Positions 34,488 through 43,331 of a stretch of 53,210 nucleotides of DNA are shown piece after piece. The notes beneath the pieces are model-generated. The model saw only the letters and a program-made list of their open reading frames with translations, searched no databases and was not told the DNA's origin. How positions within the stretch are numbered: position 1 is the first letter of the stretch; the number at the start of each line of letters is the position of its first letter. This stretch comes from an uncultured Lachnospiraceae bacterium (lineage in GTDB: Bacteria > Bacillota > Clostridia > Lachnospirales > Lachnospiraceae): assembly GCA_934402515.1 (NCBI GenBank), contig CAKRTZ010000010.1, forward strand, positions 1-53,210, given 5' to 3'. The translations under genes were made by a program, and so were the position numbers.

Positions 34488-35022
34488 GGAAAAAGATGGA
34501 AAAAACACTTACGGAATGGAAACCTGGATTACAAAACAGTTAGAAGAAAAATCCGAGGACGATCAGGCCGCTATGCTGGTACTGGACGTGGATAATTTTA
34601 AGTATGTCAATGATACCTTCGGACATATGCTTGGAGACGCACTCTTAATTGAGATTGCAGACATCATCCGCACTCTTTTCTCCGAGGACTTTTTCTGTGG
34701 GCGAATCGGCGGTGATGAATATCAGATTTTCGCCTTGAATGTATCCAAAGAAGAAATCTGCAACCGGGCAGAAATGCTTTGCAAGCAGATTAAAGAAAAG
34801 TACGAAAAACAACATCAGGATTATAATATTTCTATCAGTATTGGAATTGCACTCTCTGATAAGAGCCGCGGTCAGAATTATGCAGATTTGTATAAAATGG
34901 CAGATTTAGCCTTGTACCAGGCAAAGACAGAAGGAAAAAACGGCTATATCCTCTATGGTGAACGCACACCGGGGAACTATAGCCATGAAGATCGCCAGAG
35001 GATTCAGGAGCAGGTGGTTTAG
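34477..35022 (+). CDS. Stand-alone GGDEF domain protein
   Basis: 181 residues consisting of one GGDEF domain with no sensor or membrane part. LVLDVDNFKYVNDTFGH, GRIGGDEYQIF (GGDEY at 78-82) and ISIGIALS are intact, so diguanylate cyclase activity is plausible. No RxxD inhibitory site precedes the signature. Its ATG lies inside the citX end (11-bp overlap), so it is translated with the citrate lyase genes. A link between citrate use and c-di-GMP is an inference from this. Confidence 0.88.
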   Translation: MNSKEKDGKNTYGMETWITKQLEEKSEDDQAAMLVLDVDNFKYVNDTFGHMLGDALLIEIADIIRTLFSEDFFCGRIGGDEYQIFALNVSKEEICNRAEMLCKQIKEKYEKQHQDYNISISIGIALSDKSRGQNYADLYKMADLALYQAKTEGKNGYILYGERTPGNYSHEDRQRIQEQVV

Positions 35023-35193
35023 TTAGGGGAAAGCGGCTTTTCCATGACAAAGGTGCTTCTTGACAATGTAATTGACGAGTTGTCTGGTCTGAGGGGATAC
35101 GGCATAAAATTTCATCAAAAATGGCGTAATTTTTTATAATGAAATATGTCTAAAAGGCATAATAAAAGTTTTCTACCGAAAATTTTCCCGGTC

Positions 35194-35228
35194 ATAAAAA
35201 CAAGGGAAAGCAATATTGCTTTCCCTTG
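35194..35228 (-). terminator. Perfect 28-bp palindrome, ppdK terminator
   Basis: CAAGGGAAAGCAAT (35201-35214) is followed at once by its exact complement (35215-35228), giving a 14-bp stem, and five T residues follow on the minus strand. It lies 21 bp after the ppdK stop. The plus side has no T-run, so it should serve ppdK only. The rest of the 35023-35200 gap is AT-rich and holds no gene I can support; a TATAAT at 35135-35140 lacks a -35. Confidence 0.85.
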
Positions 35229-35249
35229 CAAGAATCTAAATTCTATTTA

Positions 35250-37889
35250 TTATTTGCTCTGCTCAGCAATCGCTGCCTGTGCTGCAGCCAGACGAGCGAT
35301 AGGTACACGGAAAGGAGAACAGGAAACGTAGTCCAGACCGATCTTGTGGCAGAACTCTACGGAAGAAGGATCTCCGCCGTGCTCACCACAGATACCTACA
35401 TGCAGGTTAGGATTAACGGGTTTGCCAAGTTTGATGGACATTTCCATTAACTTGCCGACACCAGTCTGATCCAGTTTTGCAAACGGATCGTTCTCGAAAA
35501 TCTTAGCATCATAGTATGCATCCAGGAACTTACCGGCATCATCACGGGAGAAACCGAAAGTCATCTGGGTTAAGTCGTTCGTACCGAAACAGAAGAAATC
35601 AGCCTCTTTTGCGATCTCATCAGCAGTCAGAGCTGCACGAGGGATCTCGATCATGGTACCAACTTCGTACTTCATATCAATGCCTGCTGCTGCGATTTCA
35701 GCATCAGCAGTATCAACAACGATCTTCTTAACGTATTTCAGCTCTTTTACTTCACATACTAAAGGAATCATGATTTCGGGCTCGATGGTCCAATCAGGAT
35801 GAGCTTTCTTTACGTTGATAGCTGCACGGATAACAGCCTTGGTCTGCATCTTAGCAATTTCAGGATAGGTAACTGCCAGACGGCATCCTCTGTGACCCAT
35901 CATAGGGTTGAACTCATGCAGGCTTGCAATGATGTTCTTGATGGTCTCAACGGATTTACCCTGAGCCTTTGCAAGTTTCTCGATGTCAGCTTCCTCGGTA
36001 GGAACGAACTCATGAAGAGGCGGATCCAGGAAACGAATGGTAACCGGGCATCCTTCCAGAGCTTCATATAATTTTTCAAAGTCACCCTGCTGATAAGGAA
36101 GAATCTTATCCAGAGCAGCTTCTCTCTCTTCTACGGTATCAGAGCAGATCATCTCACGGAAAGCAGCAATTCTGTCTTCCTCGAAGAACATATGCTCAGT
36201 ACGGCAAAGACCGATACCTTCAGCGCCCAGCTCACGAGCTTTCTTAGCGTCTGCAGGAGTATCAGCATTGGTACGAACTTTTAATTTACGATATTTGTCA
36301 GCCCAAGCCATTACACGGCCGAACTCACCAGCGATGGTTGCAGGAACGGTAGGAATCTCGCCACCGTAGATGTTACCGGTAGAACCATCGATAGAGATGT
36401 AATCTCCCTCATGGAACTCTTTACCAGCTAAGGTGAACTTCTTGTTCTCCTCATCCATAGCGATATCGCCACAACCGGATACACAGCAGGTACCCATACC
36501 ACGTGCTACAACGGCAGCGTGGGAAGTCATACCACCACGAACAGTCAGGATACCCTGAGATGCTTTCATACCGGTGATATCTTCAGGAGAGGTCTCCAGA
36601 CGAACCAGAACAACCTTCTCACCCTTAGCAGCCCAGTTTTCTGCGTCTTCAGCAGTAAATACAACTTTACCGCAAGCAGCACCCGGAGATGCGCCTAAGC
36701 CTTTACCCAGGGGGGTTGCAGCTTTCAGAGCTTTTGCATCGAACTGAGGATGTAACAGAGTATCCAGGTTACGAGGATCGATCATAGCAACTGCTTCCTG
36801 CTCGGTCTTATGTCCCTCGTCAACCAGGTCACAAGCGATCTTTAATGCAGCCTGTGCAGTTCTCTTACCGTTACGGCACTGTAACATGTACAGTTTCTTG
36901 TTCTCAACGGTGAACTCCATATCCTGCATATCATGGTAGTGATTCTCAAGGATCTCACATACTTTGATGAACTCAGCGTATGCCTCAGGGAACTCCTGCT
37001 CCATCTGAGCGATCGGCATAGGTGTACGAACACCTGCTACTACATCCTCGCCCTGTGCGTTCTTTAAGAACTCACCCATCAGCTTCTTCTCGCCGGTAGC
37101 AGGATCACGGGTAAATGCAACACCAGTACCAGACTCATCATTTAAGTTACCGAATACCATAGGCATTACGTTAACTGCAGTACCCCAGGAATAAGGGATA
37201 TCATTGTCACGACGATATACGTTCGCACGAGGGTTATCCCAGGAACGGAATACAGCCTCGATAGCTAATTTCAGCTGCTCAACAGGGTCTGAAGGGAAAT
37301 CGCTGCCTAACTGTTTCTTGTACTCAGCCTTGAACTGCTCAGCCAGAGTCTTTAAGTCAGCTGCGGTAAGCTCTACATCGTACTTAACGCCTTTCTCCTC
37401 TTTCATCTTGTCGATTAACTGCTCAAAGTATTTCTTACCAACTTCCATTACGACATCAGAGAACATCTGAATGAAACGTCTGTAAGAGTCATATACGAAA
37501 CGCTCGAATGCAGGATCAGGGTTGCCTGCGATCATTGCAGCTACAACTTCATCATTTAAACCAAGGTTTAAGATGGTGTCCATCATACCAGGCATGGAAG
37601 CTCTGGCACCGGAACGAACGGAAACTAACAGGGGATTCTGCAGATCTCCGAACTTTTTGCCGTTGATCTTCTCCATCTGTGCAACGCCTTCCATAGCCTG
37701 AGCCATGATTTCGTCGTTGATTTTACGTCCATCCTCGTAATACTGTGTACAAGCCTCGGTTGTGATCGTGAAGCCCTGCGGAACCGGAAGACCAATGCTT
37801 GTCATCTCAGCAAGGTTAGCACCTTTACCACCAAGAAGATTACGCATGGTCATATCGCCTTCTGCAAACGAATAAACCCATTTCTTCAT
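35250..37889 (-). CDS. ppdK: Pyruvate, phosphate dikinase
   Basis: Interconverts PEP, AMP and PPi with pyruvate, ATP and Pi. 879 residues: nucleotide-binding domain (LLGGKGANLAEM near 18), swivelling phospho-His domain (GGMTSHAAVVARGMG), and PEP/pyruvate barrel (RTEHMFFEEDRI, FGTNDLTQMTFGFSRDD, and HVGICGEHGGDP with the catalytic Cys). Synonymous codon use is visibly narrower than in its neighbours (for example Arg CGT and Lys AAG preferred), as in highly expressed genes. It stands alone between its own upstream region and a strong terminator. Confidence 0.97.
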   Translation of the reverse strand: MKKWVYSFAEGDMTMRNLLGGKGANLAEMTSIGLPVPQGFTITTEACTQYYEDGRKINDEIMAQAMEGVAQMEKINGKKFGDLQNPLLVSVRSGARASMPGMMDTILNLGLNDEVVAAMIAGNPDPAFERFVYDSYRRFIQMFSDVVMEVGKKYFEQLIDKMKEEKGVKYDVELTAADLKTLAEQFKAEYKKQLGSDFPSDPVEQLKLAIEAVFRSWDNPRANVYRRDNDIPYSWGTAVNVMPMVFGNLNDESGTGVAFTRDPATGEKKLMGEFLKNAQGEDVVAGVRTPMPIAQMEQEFPEAYAEFIKVCEILENHYHDMQDMEFTVENKKLYMLQCRNGKRTAQAALKIACDLVDEGHKTEQEAVAMIDPRNLDTLLHPQFDAKALKAATPLGKGLGASPGAACGKVVFTAEDAENWAAKGEKVVLVRLETSPEDITGMKASQGILTVRGGMTSHAAVVARGMGTCCVSGCGDIAMDEENKKFTLAGKEFHEGDYISIDGSTGNIYGGEIPTVPATIAGEFGRVMAWADKYRKLKVRTNADTPADAKKARELGAEGIGLCRTEHMFFEEDRIAAFREMICSDTVEEREAALDKILPYQQGDFEKLYEALEGCPVTIRFLDPPLHEFVPTEEADIEKLAKAQGKSVETIKNIIASLHEFNPMMGHRGCRLAVTYPEIAKMQTKAVIRAAINVKKAHPDWTIEPEIMIPLVCEVKELKYVKKIVVDTADAEIAAAGIDMKYEVGTMIEIPRAALTADEIAKEADFFCFGTNDLTQMTFGFSRDDAGKFLDAYYDAKIFENDPFAKLDQTGVGKLMEMSIKLGKPVNPNLHVGICGEHGGDPSSVEFCHKIGLDYVSCSPFRVPIARLAAAQAAIAEQSK

Positions 37890-38095
37890 GTTTGTGTTTC
37901 TTCCTTTCTCATTATATTAATGTTACAAAGAGTTTTTAACATTCAAATATTATAGCAGAACAGGCACTTTCTCGCACTACTTTTTTTTGCAAAAAAATCC
38001 AAAAGTTGATTTTTGGTATTTTTGACGAAATACAGCAGTTTATACAGCTGTTTTCTTATGCCTTTTTGGTAGATATGCCGATCTTTTCTCTCTTT
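37890..38095. other. ppdK upstream region
   Basis: AT-rich gap between ppdK and the glycerophosphodiesterase gene. On the minus strand TATAAT at 37949-37954 is the likely -10 box, but its -35 (GTGCGA, 37972-37977) is poor. A second TATAAT closer to ppdK would leave too short a leader. A weak stem (ACAGC/GCTGT, about 38033-38052) may end the upstream transcript. No gene or known riboswitch is visible. Confidence 0.5.
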
Positions 38096-38929
38096 TTATG
38101 AATTCGATGTCGGAATAAAACTATCGAAAATAAAAATATCAAAATACTTGCGGGCCGCATCCAGTTCTGTCTGGCTTTTAATCGTCCAAGCAGCTGCCAC
38201 GTTATGGTACATGCGGTGGCAGATTCGCAGGGACAGTGCCTTTGCATGCTTATGATTGTAGGCAATAAAGTCCGGCTTTGTCAGAAAATTGAACAGCAGA
38301 TTCTGTAATACAAAATAAAGTGGAGAATTAAACTCTTTATGTTTCAGGAACTGCTCTGCAAGCTGTCCCCGGAATACCTCCGGGCGGTGATCCCTGTACC
38401 ATTTCACTCCCAATGGATTGAAGGACTCGATACAATACACACCCTTGTAAGCACATAGCAGTTCATCTGCCAGAGGGCATACCTCTGTGTTTAATCCCTC
38501 GATTTTTAACTCCACGATCAGTGGAACTTTACCGTCCACCAGTTTCAGTACTTCGGAAAATTTCGGGATGGTCTGGTCGGACTGTGCCAGATGGAATTTC
38601 TGCAGTTCCTCGTAGGTGTAATCCTCTACTTTTCCTTCCACACCGCAGATTCGTTTCAGGGTAAAGTCGTGGAATACCACAGGAACTTTGTCCTTACTTA
38701 ACTGCACATCCAATTCAATTCCGTAGCCTGCATCCACTGCTTTCTCAAATGCCGCCATGGAGTTCTCCGGTGCCTGGGTTTCATTATTATGCAGGCCTCT
38801 GTGTGCATACAAGACACCCAGATAGGGCTTTCTGTCCGGTTTGTGAATCATGCGTGGCATAATCATCAGCAGATACAGCACTGCCAGCACAACCACTACA
38901 ATTAAAAGTACAAGTAAAAATATTTTCAT
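38096..38929 (-). CDS. Membrane-anchored glycerophosphodiester phosphodiesterase
   Basis: Hydrolyses glycerophosphodiesters to glycerol 3-phosphate and an alcohol. One N-terminal membrane helix (about residues 3-24) leads to the GDPD barrel with AHRGLHNNETQAPENS, GIELDVQLSKDKVPVVFHDFTL (metal and catalytic residues) and VELKIEG. The 277-residue size is typical. It follows the MFS transporter gene by 53 bp on the same strand. Confidence 0.92.
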   Translation of the reverse strand: MKIFLLVLLIVVVVLAVLYLLMIMPRMIHKPDRKPYLGVLYAHRGLHNNETQAPENSMAAFEKAVDAGYGIELDVQLSKDKVPVVFHDFTLKRICGVEGKVEDYTYEELQKFHLAQSDQTIPKFSEVLKLVDGKVPLIVELKIEGLNTEVCPLADELLCAYKGVYCIESFNPLGVKWYRDHRPEVFRGQLAEQFLKHKEFNSPLYFVLQNLLFNFLTKPDFIAYNHKHAKALSLRICHRMYHNVAAAWTIKSQTELDAARKYFDIFIFDSFIPTSNS

Positions 38930-38982
38930 TGGTAAGCCTTCTTTTCTGTCAAAATTCTAATGTCATTTTAAATCGTTTTCCA

Positions 38983-40287
38983 CTAATCGTCCACGTCAAA
39001 GTGTTCCAGCACGCTGTCCTTCTTCACGGGTTTTACATCGCCGTGGCGCACCTGGGTCATGGTGACAAATGCCAGGGCGGAAAAGATTAACGCGTAGGGG
39101 AACAGGGTGCGGTAGGACACATGCTCCAGCAAAAATCCGGAGGCCACAGGGGTAAAAATCTGTGCCGCCATGGAAAACGTATAGTAAGTACCGGTAAATT
39201 TACCGATGTCACTGCCCTTTCCCATCTCCACAATCATGGGGTAGGAATTTACGTTAATTGCCGCCCAGCCGATACCGATGCAGGCAAAGCCCAGATTGAT
39301 GATGGGATGATAGTTTGGCATCAGCGCCGCTAACAGATAGCAGATGCTCATAATCACCACGCCGCCCATAATGGTCTTTTTACGTCCGATGCGGCTGGAA
39401 ATATTCCCGATGGGTATGTAACTTAAAATGGCTGCTACGGTTGCCACCATCAGGCAGTTGGCAAAACTTCCGCCTTCTAACTTCCACACCACTCTGGTAT
39501 AGCGGGAAAAAGCGGTGGTTACGGCATTATAGGCAGTATACCACAGGAAGATGGAGGCCAGCATAAACATCATGGAGCGCTTTACATCTGCCGCCATAGG
39601 ATTTCTGCCCCCGTTCTCCTGGGCTTTCTCCTCGTCCATCTCTCCGCCGAAAGGTTCGCCTGCAGCCAGGCATTCCGCCTCTACTTTGGCTTTTACCTTT
39701 TTCTCCCGGACGGTCACGCACAGAATAATCACTGCCACTAACATCAGTCCGCCGATGCTTGCAAACAGGGGCAGATAATCGGGACGCTCGCCACTGCCCA
39801 CCAACAGTTTAATCATGATAAGAGCGTAGACGCCGCCCACAGCTCCCATGAGGTTGATGACTGCATTGCCCTTGCTCCGCAGGCGGTTAGGTGTCAGATC
39901 CGGCATCAGGGCAACCGCCGGTGAACGATAGAGTCCCATGGATACCAGCAGGGCAAATAACGCTGCCACGAAAAGCACCAGATTCACGGTTCTGTCTGCG
40001 TAGGGCAACAGGAATAAAAAGACCGTTGCCAGCAGCGTGCCTCCCACGATGAAGGGAATACGCTTACCGAAGGGTGTGTCCACCTTGTCGGACAATGTTC
40101 CGAACAGCGGCAGCAGGAAAATTGCCAGCACATTGTCCATCGCCATCAAAGCACCGGTTACCGTTTCTCCCAGTCCGAAGGTGTTTTGCAGAATCAGCGG
40201 TATGATGTTGTCATACATCTGCCAGAATGCACAGATGGACATAAATGCCAGACCGATGAGCACCGTCCTCTTGTAGTTTAGTTTCAT
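38983..40287 (-). CDS. Major facilitator superfamily transporter
   Basis: 434 residues with about twelve membrane helices in two halves joined by a charged loop (about 195-235). The loop after helix 2 reads GTLSDKVDTPFGKRIPF, an MFS motif A resembling sugar-cation symporters of the SLC45 type. The substrate is not evident. Pairing with the GDPD gene may point to uptake of a lipid head-group or sugar derivative, but this is speculative. GGAGG precedes the ATG, and a TATAAT at 40319-40324 may be its -10 box. Confidence 0.88.
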   Translation of the reverse strand: MKLNYKRTVLIGLAFMSICAFWQMYDNIIPLILQNTFGLGETVTGALMAMDNVLAIFLLPLFGTLSDKVDTPFGKRIPFIVGGTLLATVFLFLLPYADRTVNLVLFVAALFALLVSMGLYRSPAVALMPDLTPNRLRSKGNAVINLMGAVGGVYALIMIKLLVGSGERPDYLPLFASIGGLMLVAVIILCVTVREKKVKAKVEAECLAAGEPFGGEMDEEKAQENGGRNPMAADVKRSMMFMLASIFLWYTAYNAVTTAFSRYTRVVWKLEGGSFANCLMVATVAAILSYIPIGNISSRIGRKKTIMGGVVIMSICYLLAALMPNYHPIINLGFACIGIGWAAINVNSYPMIVEMGKGSDIGKFTGTYYTFSMAAQIFTPVASGFLLEHVSYRTLFPYALIFSALAFVTMTQVRHGDVKPVKKDSVLEHFDVDD

Positions 40288-40375
40288 AGGAAATCCTCCT
40301 TTGTTCGCTAATGTATTTATTATACCATATCTCCTATTTTACGACTATCAAATGCATGTAAAATTTAAGAAATCC

Positions 40376-40403
40376 TTGAAATACCAATGGTTTCATGTAT
40401 AAT
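40376..40403 (+). promoter_or_regulatory. Promoter of the ABC-F gene
   Basis: TTGAAA (40376-40381), 16-bp spacer, TATAAT (40398-40403), with TG immediately before the -10 box. It drives the ABC-F and PHP genes and diverges from the MFS gene. Confidence 0.75.
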
Positions 40404-40455
40404 AGAGGAAGTTATGTTCTCAGGCCATATAAAATAAAAAAATTGAGGTATTACA

Positions 40456-42096
40456 ATGATTAGTGCAAACAACGTTACACTTAGAATAGGAAAAAAGGCT
40501 CTGTTTGAGGATGTGAACATCAAGTTCACCGAGGGCAACTGCTACGGTATCATCGGGGCCAACGGCGCGGGTAAATCCACCTTCTTAAAGATTTTATCCG
40601 GTCAGCTGGAAACCACCAACGGTGACATCGTGATTACTCCCGGTCAGCGTCTCTCCTTCTTAGAACAGGATCACTTCAAATACGACAGTTACACTGTGAT
40701 GGACACCGTTATCATGGGTAACGAGCGTCTGTACGAAATTATGAAAGAAAAGGATGCTATCTACGCCAAGGAAGATTTCACCGATGAGGACGGAATCCGT
40801 GCCAGTGAGCTGGAGGCAGAATTTGCAGAGATGGACGGCTGGGATGCAGAAAGCAATGCTGCCATGCTGTTAAACGGTCTGGGCATCGACCCTTCCCTGC
40901 ACTATGCACAGATGGCAGATTTAAACGGTAATGAAAAGGTGAAAATCCTGCTGGCAAAAGCACTGTTTGGCAATCCCGACATTCTGCTTTTGGATGAGCC
41001 CACCAACCACCTGGATCTGGACGCGATCTCCTGGTTAGAGGATTTCCTCATCGACTTTGAGAATACCGTTATCGTGGTTTCCCACGACCGTTATTTCCTG
41101 AATAAAGTCTGCACCCATATTGCAGATATCGACTATGGCAAAATCCAGTTATACGCCGGCAACTATGACTTCTGGTACGAGTCCAGCCAGTTGATTATCA
41201 AACAGCGGAAAGAGGCCAACAAGAAAAAAGAGGAACAGATCAAGGAATTACAGGAATTTATCTCCCGTTTCTCCGCAAATGCCTCCAAATCCAAGCAGGC
41301 AACCTCCAGAAAACGTGCCCTGGAAAAAATTGAGCTGGATGACATCAAACCCTCCAGCCGTAAATACCCCTACATTGATTTCCGCCCGGAGCGTGAAATC
41401 GGTAACGAAGTGCTTTCCGTGGAGGGCATCACCAAAACCATCAATGGCGAGAAGGTTCTGGACAACATTACCTTTATCGTTGGCCACGATGACAAGATTG
41501 CCTTTGTAGGCGGCAACGAGCTGGCAAAAACCACCCTCTTTAAAATCCTGGTAGGCGAAATGGAACCGGATTCCGGTACTTACAAGTGGGGTGTCACCAC
41601 TTCCCAGGCCTATTTCCCCAAGGATAACACCGAGGAATTTGACAACGACTATACCATCACCGAGTGGCTCACCGGTTACTCTCCCGTGAAGGATGTCACC
41701 TATGTCCGTGGTTTCCTGGGACGTATGCTGTTTGCCGGTGAGGATGGTGTGAAAAAAGTTAAAGTTCTCTCCGGTGGTGAGAAGGTTCGCTGCCTTCTTT
41801 CCAAGATGATGATCAGCGGGGCTAACTGCTTAATTTTTGACGAGCCCACCAACCACCTGGATATGGAGTCCATCACTGCCCTCAATGAAGGCATGAAGAA
41901 ATTCAAAGGTGTGGAGTTGTTCTCCTGTCATGACCATCAGGTGGTACAGACCACTGCAAACCGTATCATGGAAATTCTGCCAAACGGCACCATGATTGAC
42001 AAGATCACAACCTATGACGAGTATCTGGCAAGCGATGAGATGGCCCGGAAACGTACCATCTATACCAGTACCGAAGCTGAGGAAGACAATAACTAA
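40456..42096 (+). CDS. ABC-F family ATPase with one degenerate ATP site
   Basis: Soluble tandem ATPase of the ABC-F family, which acts on ribosomes; no membrane segments. NBD1 has Walker A GANGAGKST and LLLDEPTNHLD but its signature reads LNGNEKV. NBD2 has signature LSGGEKV and FDEPTNHLD but its Walker A reads GGNELAKTT. Walker A of one NBD pairs with the signature of the other, so one composite site is canonical and the other is degenerate on both sides. The linker between the NBDs is Lys-rich. It is closest in layout to YbiT-type ABC-F proteins; resistance function cannot be inferred. Confidence 0.92.
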   Translation: MISANNVTLRIGKKALFEDVNIKFTEGNCYGIIGANGAGKSTFLKILSGQLETTNGDIVITPGQRLSFLEQDHFKYDSYTVMDTVIMGNERLYEIMKEKDAIYAKEDFTDEDGIRASELEAEFAEMDGWDAESNAAMLLNGLGIDPSLHYAQMADLNGNEKVKILLAKALFGNPDILLLDEPTNHLDLDAISWLEDFLIDFENTVIVVSHDRYFLNKVCTHIADIDYGKIQLYAGNYDFWYESSQLIIKQRKEANKKKEEQIKELQEFISRFSANASKSKQATSRKRALEKIELDDIKPSSRKYPYIDFRPEREIGNEVLSVEGITKTINGEKVLDNITFIVGHDDKIAFVGGNELAKTTLFKILVGEMEPDSGTYKWGVTTSQAYFPKDNTEEFDNDYTITEWLTGYSPVKDVTYVRGFLGRMLFAGEDGVKKVKVLSGGEKVRCLLSKMMISGANCLIFDEPTNHLDMESITALNEGMKKFKGVELFSCHDHQVVQTTANRIMEILPNGTMIDKITTYDEYLASDEMARKRTIYTSTEAEEDNN

Positions 42097-42941
42097 TGGT
42101 AGATTTACATGTGCACTCCAACAAATCGGACGGGACTTTCACCCCGTCCGAACTTGTTACTATGGCAATTCAGAAAAATTTAACAGCGCTGGCTCTCACC
42201 GACCACGATACCACCGATGGACTGGCAGAGCTGACCCATGCTGCCCAGGGCAAGCCCCTTGAGGTTGTTCCCGGCATTGAACTCTCCACGGAATATGAGG
42301 GCAAAGATATCCACATTGTGGGGCTTTTCATTGACCCGGAACAGCCGGATTTTAAGGCACACTTAAAGTCCTTCGTGGAATCCAGAGATGCCCGCAACCG
42401 CAAGATGTGCTCGAATTTGCAGGAGACTGGCATCCCCATCTCCTACGAGGCATTGCAGGAGGCAAATCCCGGCTCCGTCATCACCCGTGCCCACTACGGC
42501 ACCTGGCTTTTGGAACATGGAATCGTATCCAGTGTGGCCGATGCTTTTTCCAAGTATCTGGGCGACCACACTCCTTATTTCGTTCCCAGGGAAAAAGTAA
42601 CACCCCAGCAGGCCGTCAGCCTGATTCAGAAAGCCGGTGGGCTGGCAATCCTGGCACATCCCATCCTCTACCGCATGAGCAGGGAACGGCTGGATATCCT
42701 GGTATGCCGCTTGAAAGATGCCGGACTGACCGGCATTGAGGCTCTCTATGCCACCTACAATCACCGGGAAGAAAACCAGATTCGTCAGCTTGCCCTCAAG
42801 TATGACCTGTTAATCAGCGGCGGCTCTGATTTCCACGGCCTTGCCAAGCCGAAACTGGAACTTGGCACCGGCTATGGAAATCTCGATGTGCCGGATGAGG
42901 TGTACTTTGCATTAAAGAAAAAACACGAAAAATCACACTAA
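42096..42941 (+). CDS. PHP-domain phosphoesterase
   Basis: 281 residues of the PHP family with DLHVHSNKSDGTFTPSELV at the N-terminus, LTDHDTTDGLAEL, PGIELSTEY, and a C-terminal SGGSDFHG metal motif. Close families include 3',5'-nucleoside bisphosphate phosphatase and RNase AM, so nucleotide or short-RNA dephosphorylation is likely. Its ATG overlaps the ABC-F stop by one base, implying coupled translation. Confidence 0.9.
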   Translation: MVDLHVHSNKSDGTFTPSELVTMAIQKNLTALALTDHDTTDGLAELTHAAQGKPLEVVPGIELSTEYEGKDIHIVGLFIDPEQPDFKAHLKSFVESRDARNRKMCSNLQETGIPISYEALQEANPGSVITRAHYGTWLLEHGIVSSVADAFSKYLGDHTPYFVPREKVTPQQAVSLIQKAGGLAILAHPILYRMSRERLDILVCRLKDAGLTGIEALYATYNHREENQIRQLALKYDLLISGGSDFHGLAKPKLELGTGYGNLDVPDEVYFALKKKHEKSH

Positions 42942-42959
42942 TATCTGTTCCGTACCCGT

Positions 42960-42993
42960 AAAAAGGAGAATGTCCAGCGGCATTCTCCTTTTT
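42960..42993. terminator. Bidirectional terminator
   Basis: Perfect 13-bp arms (AAAAAGGAGAATG at 42960-42972 and complement at 42981-42993) with an 8-base loop. Each strand ends in five T residues, so it serves both the PHP gene and the convergent pheA-ppx-ppk1-maf unit. A second small inverted repeat (43025-43043) beside it has no T-run. Confidence 0.9.
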
Positions 42994-43046
42994 ATGTAAA
43001 CCTATATCATTTTTCCATTCCTTCCGGATGTTTCATACATCCGTGA

Positions 43047-43313
43047 CTACCCTTCCACGATCAGATATCTTCCGTCTCCTACTTCAAAGACCTCGGATGC
43101 ATCCAATATGGAGTCTTCATCCGCGCCATCCATATCCACGCCTTCCTCGTCAAAGTATTCCCAGACTTCCCTCACAGAATCCACGACCACAGCCAGACAT
43201 TCCTCCAGGAAATCGGCTGCCTCCTCTTCATTCTCCGCTACCGGCTCGTCAAACAGCTGACCCTGTTTCTCCAAAAAGCACTGCAGCACCTTCTCATCGT
43301 ATTCATTACTCAT
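43047..43313 (-). CDS. Small acidic protein of unknown function
   Basis: An 88-residue strongly acidic protein (many Glu/Asp, ending FEVGDGRYLIVEG) with no cysteine pairs or membrane segment apart from single Cys residues. I do not recognise a characterised family with confidence. The ATG at 43313 has GGAGG 9 bases upstream. It is the last gene after ppk1 and maf, 18 bp after maf. Confidence 0.75.
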   Translation of the reverse strand: MSNEYDEKVLQCFLEKQGQLFDEPVAENEEEAADFLEECLAVVVDSVREVWEYFDEEGVDMDGADEDSILDASEVFEVGDGRYLIVEG

Positions 43314-43331
43314 AAGTTTCACCCTCCAATT

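Noticed and set aside
35201..35228. 28-bp perfect palindrome as an integration or recombination site
   Set aside because: Its position after ppdK and the U-run on the ppdK strand explain it as a terminator; no integrase or mobile gene is near.
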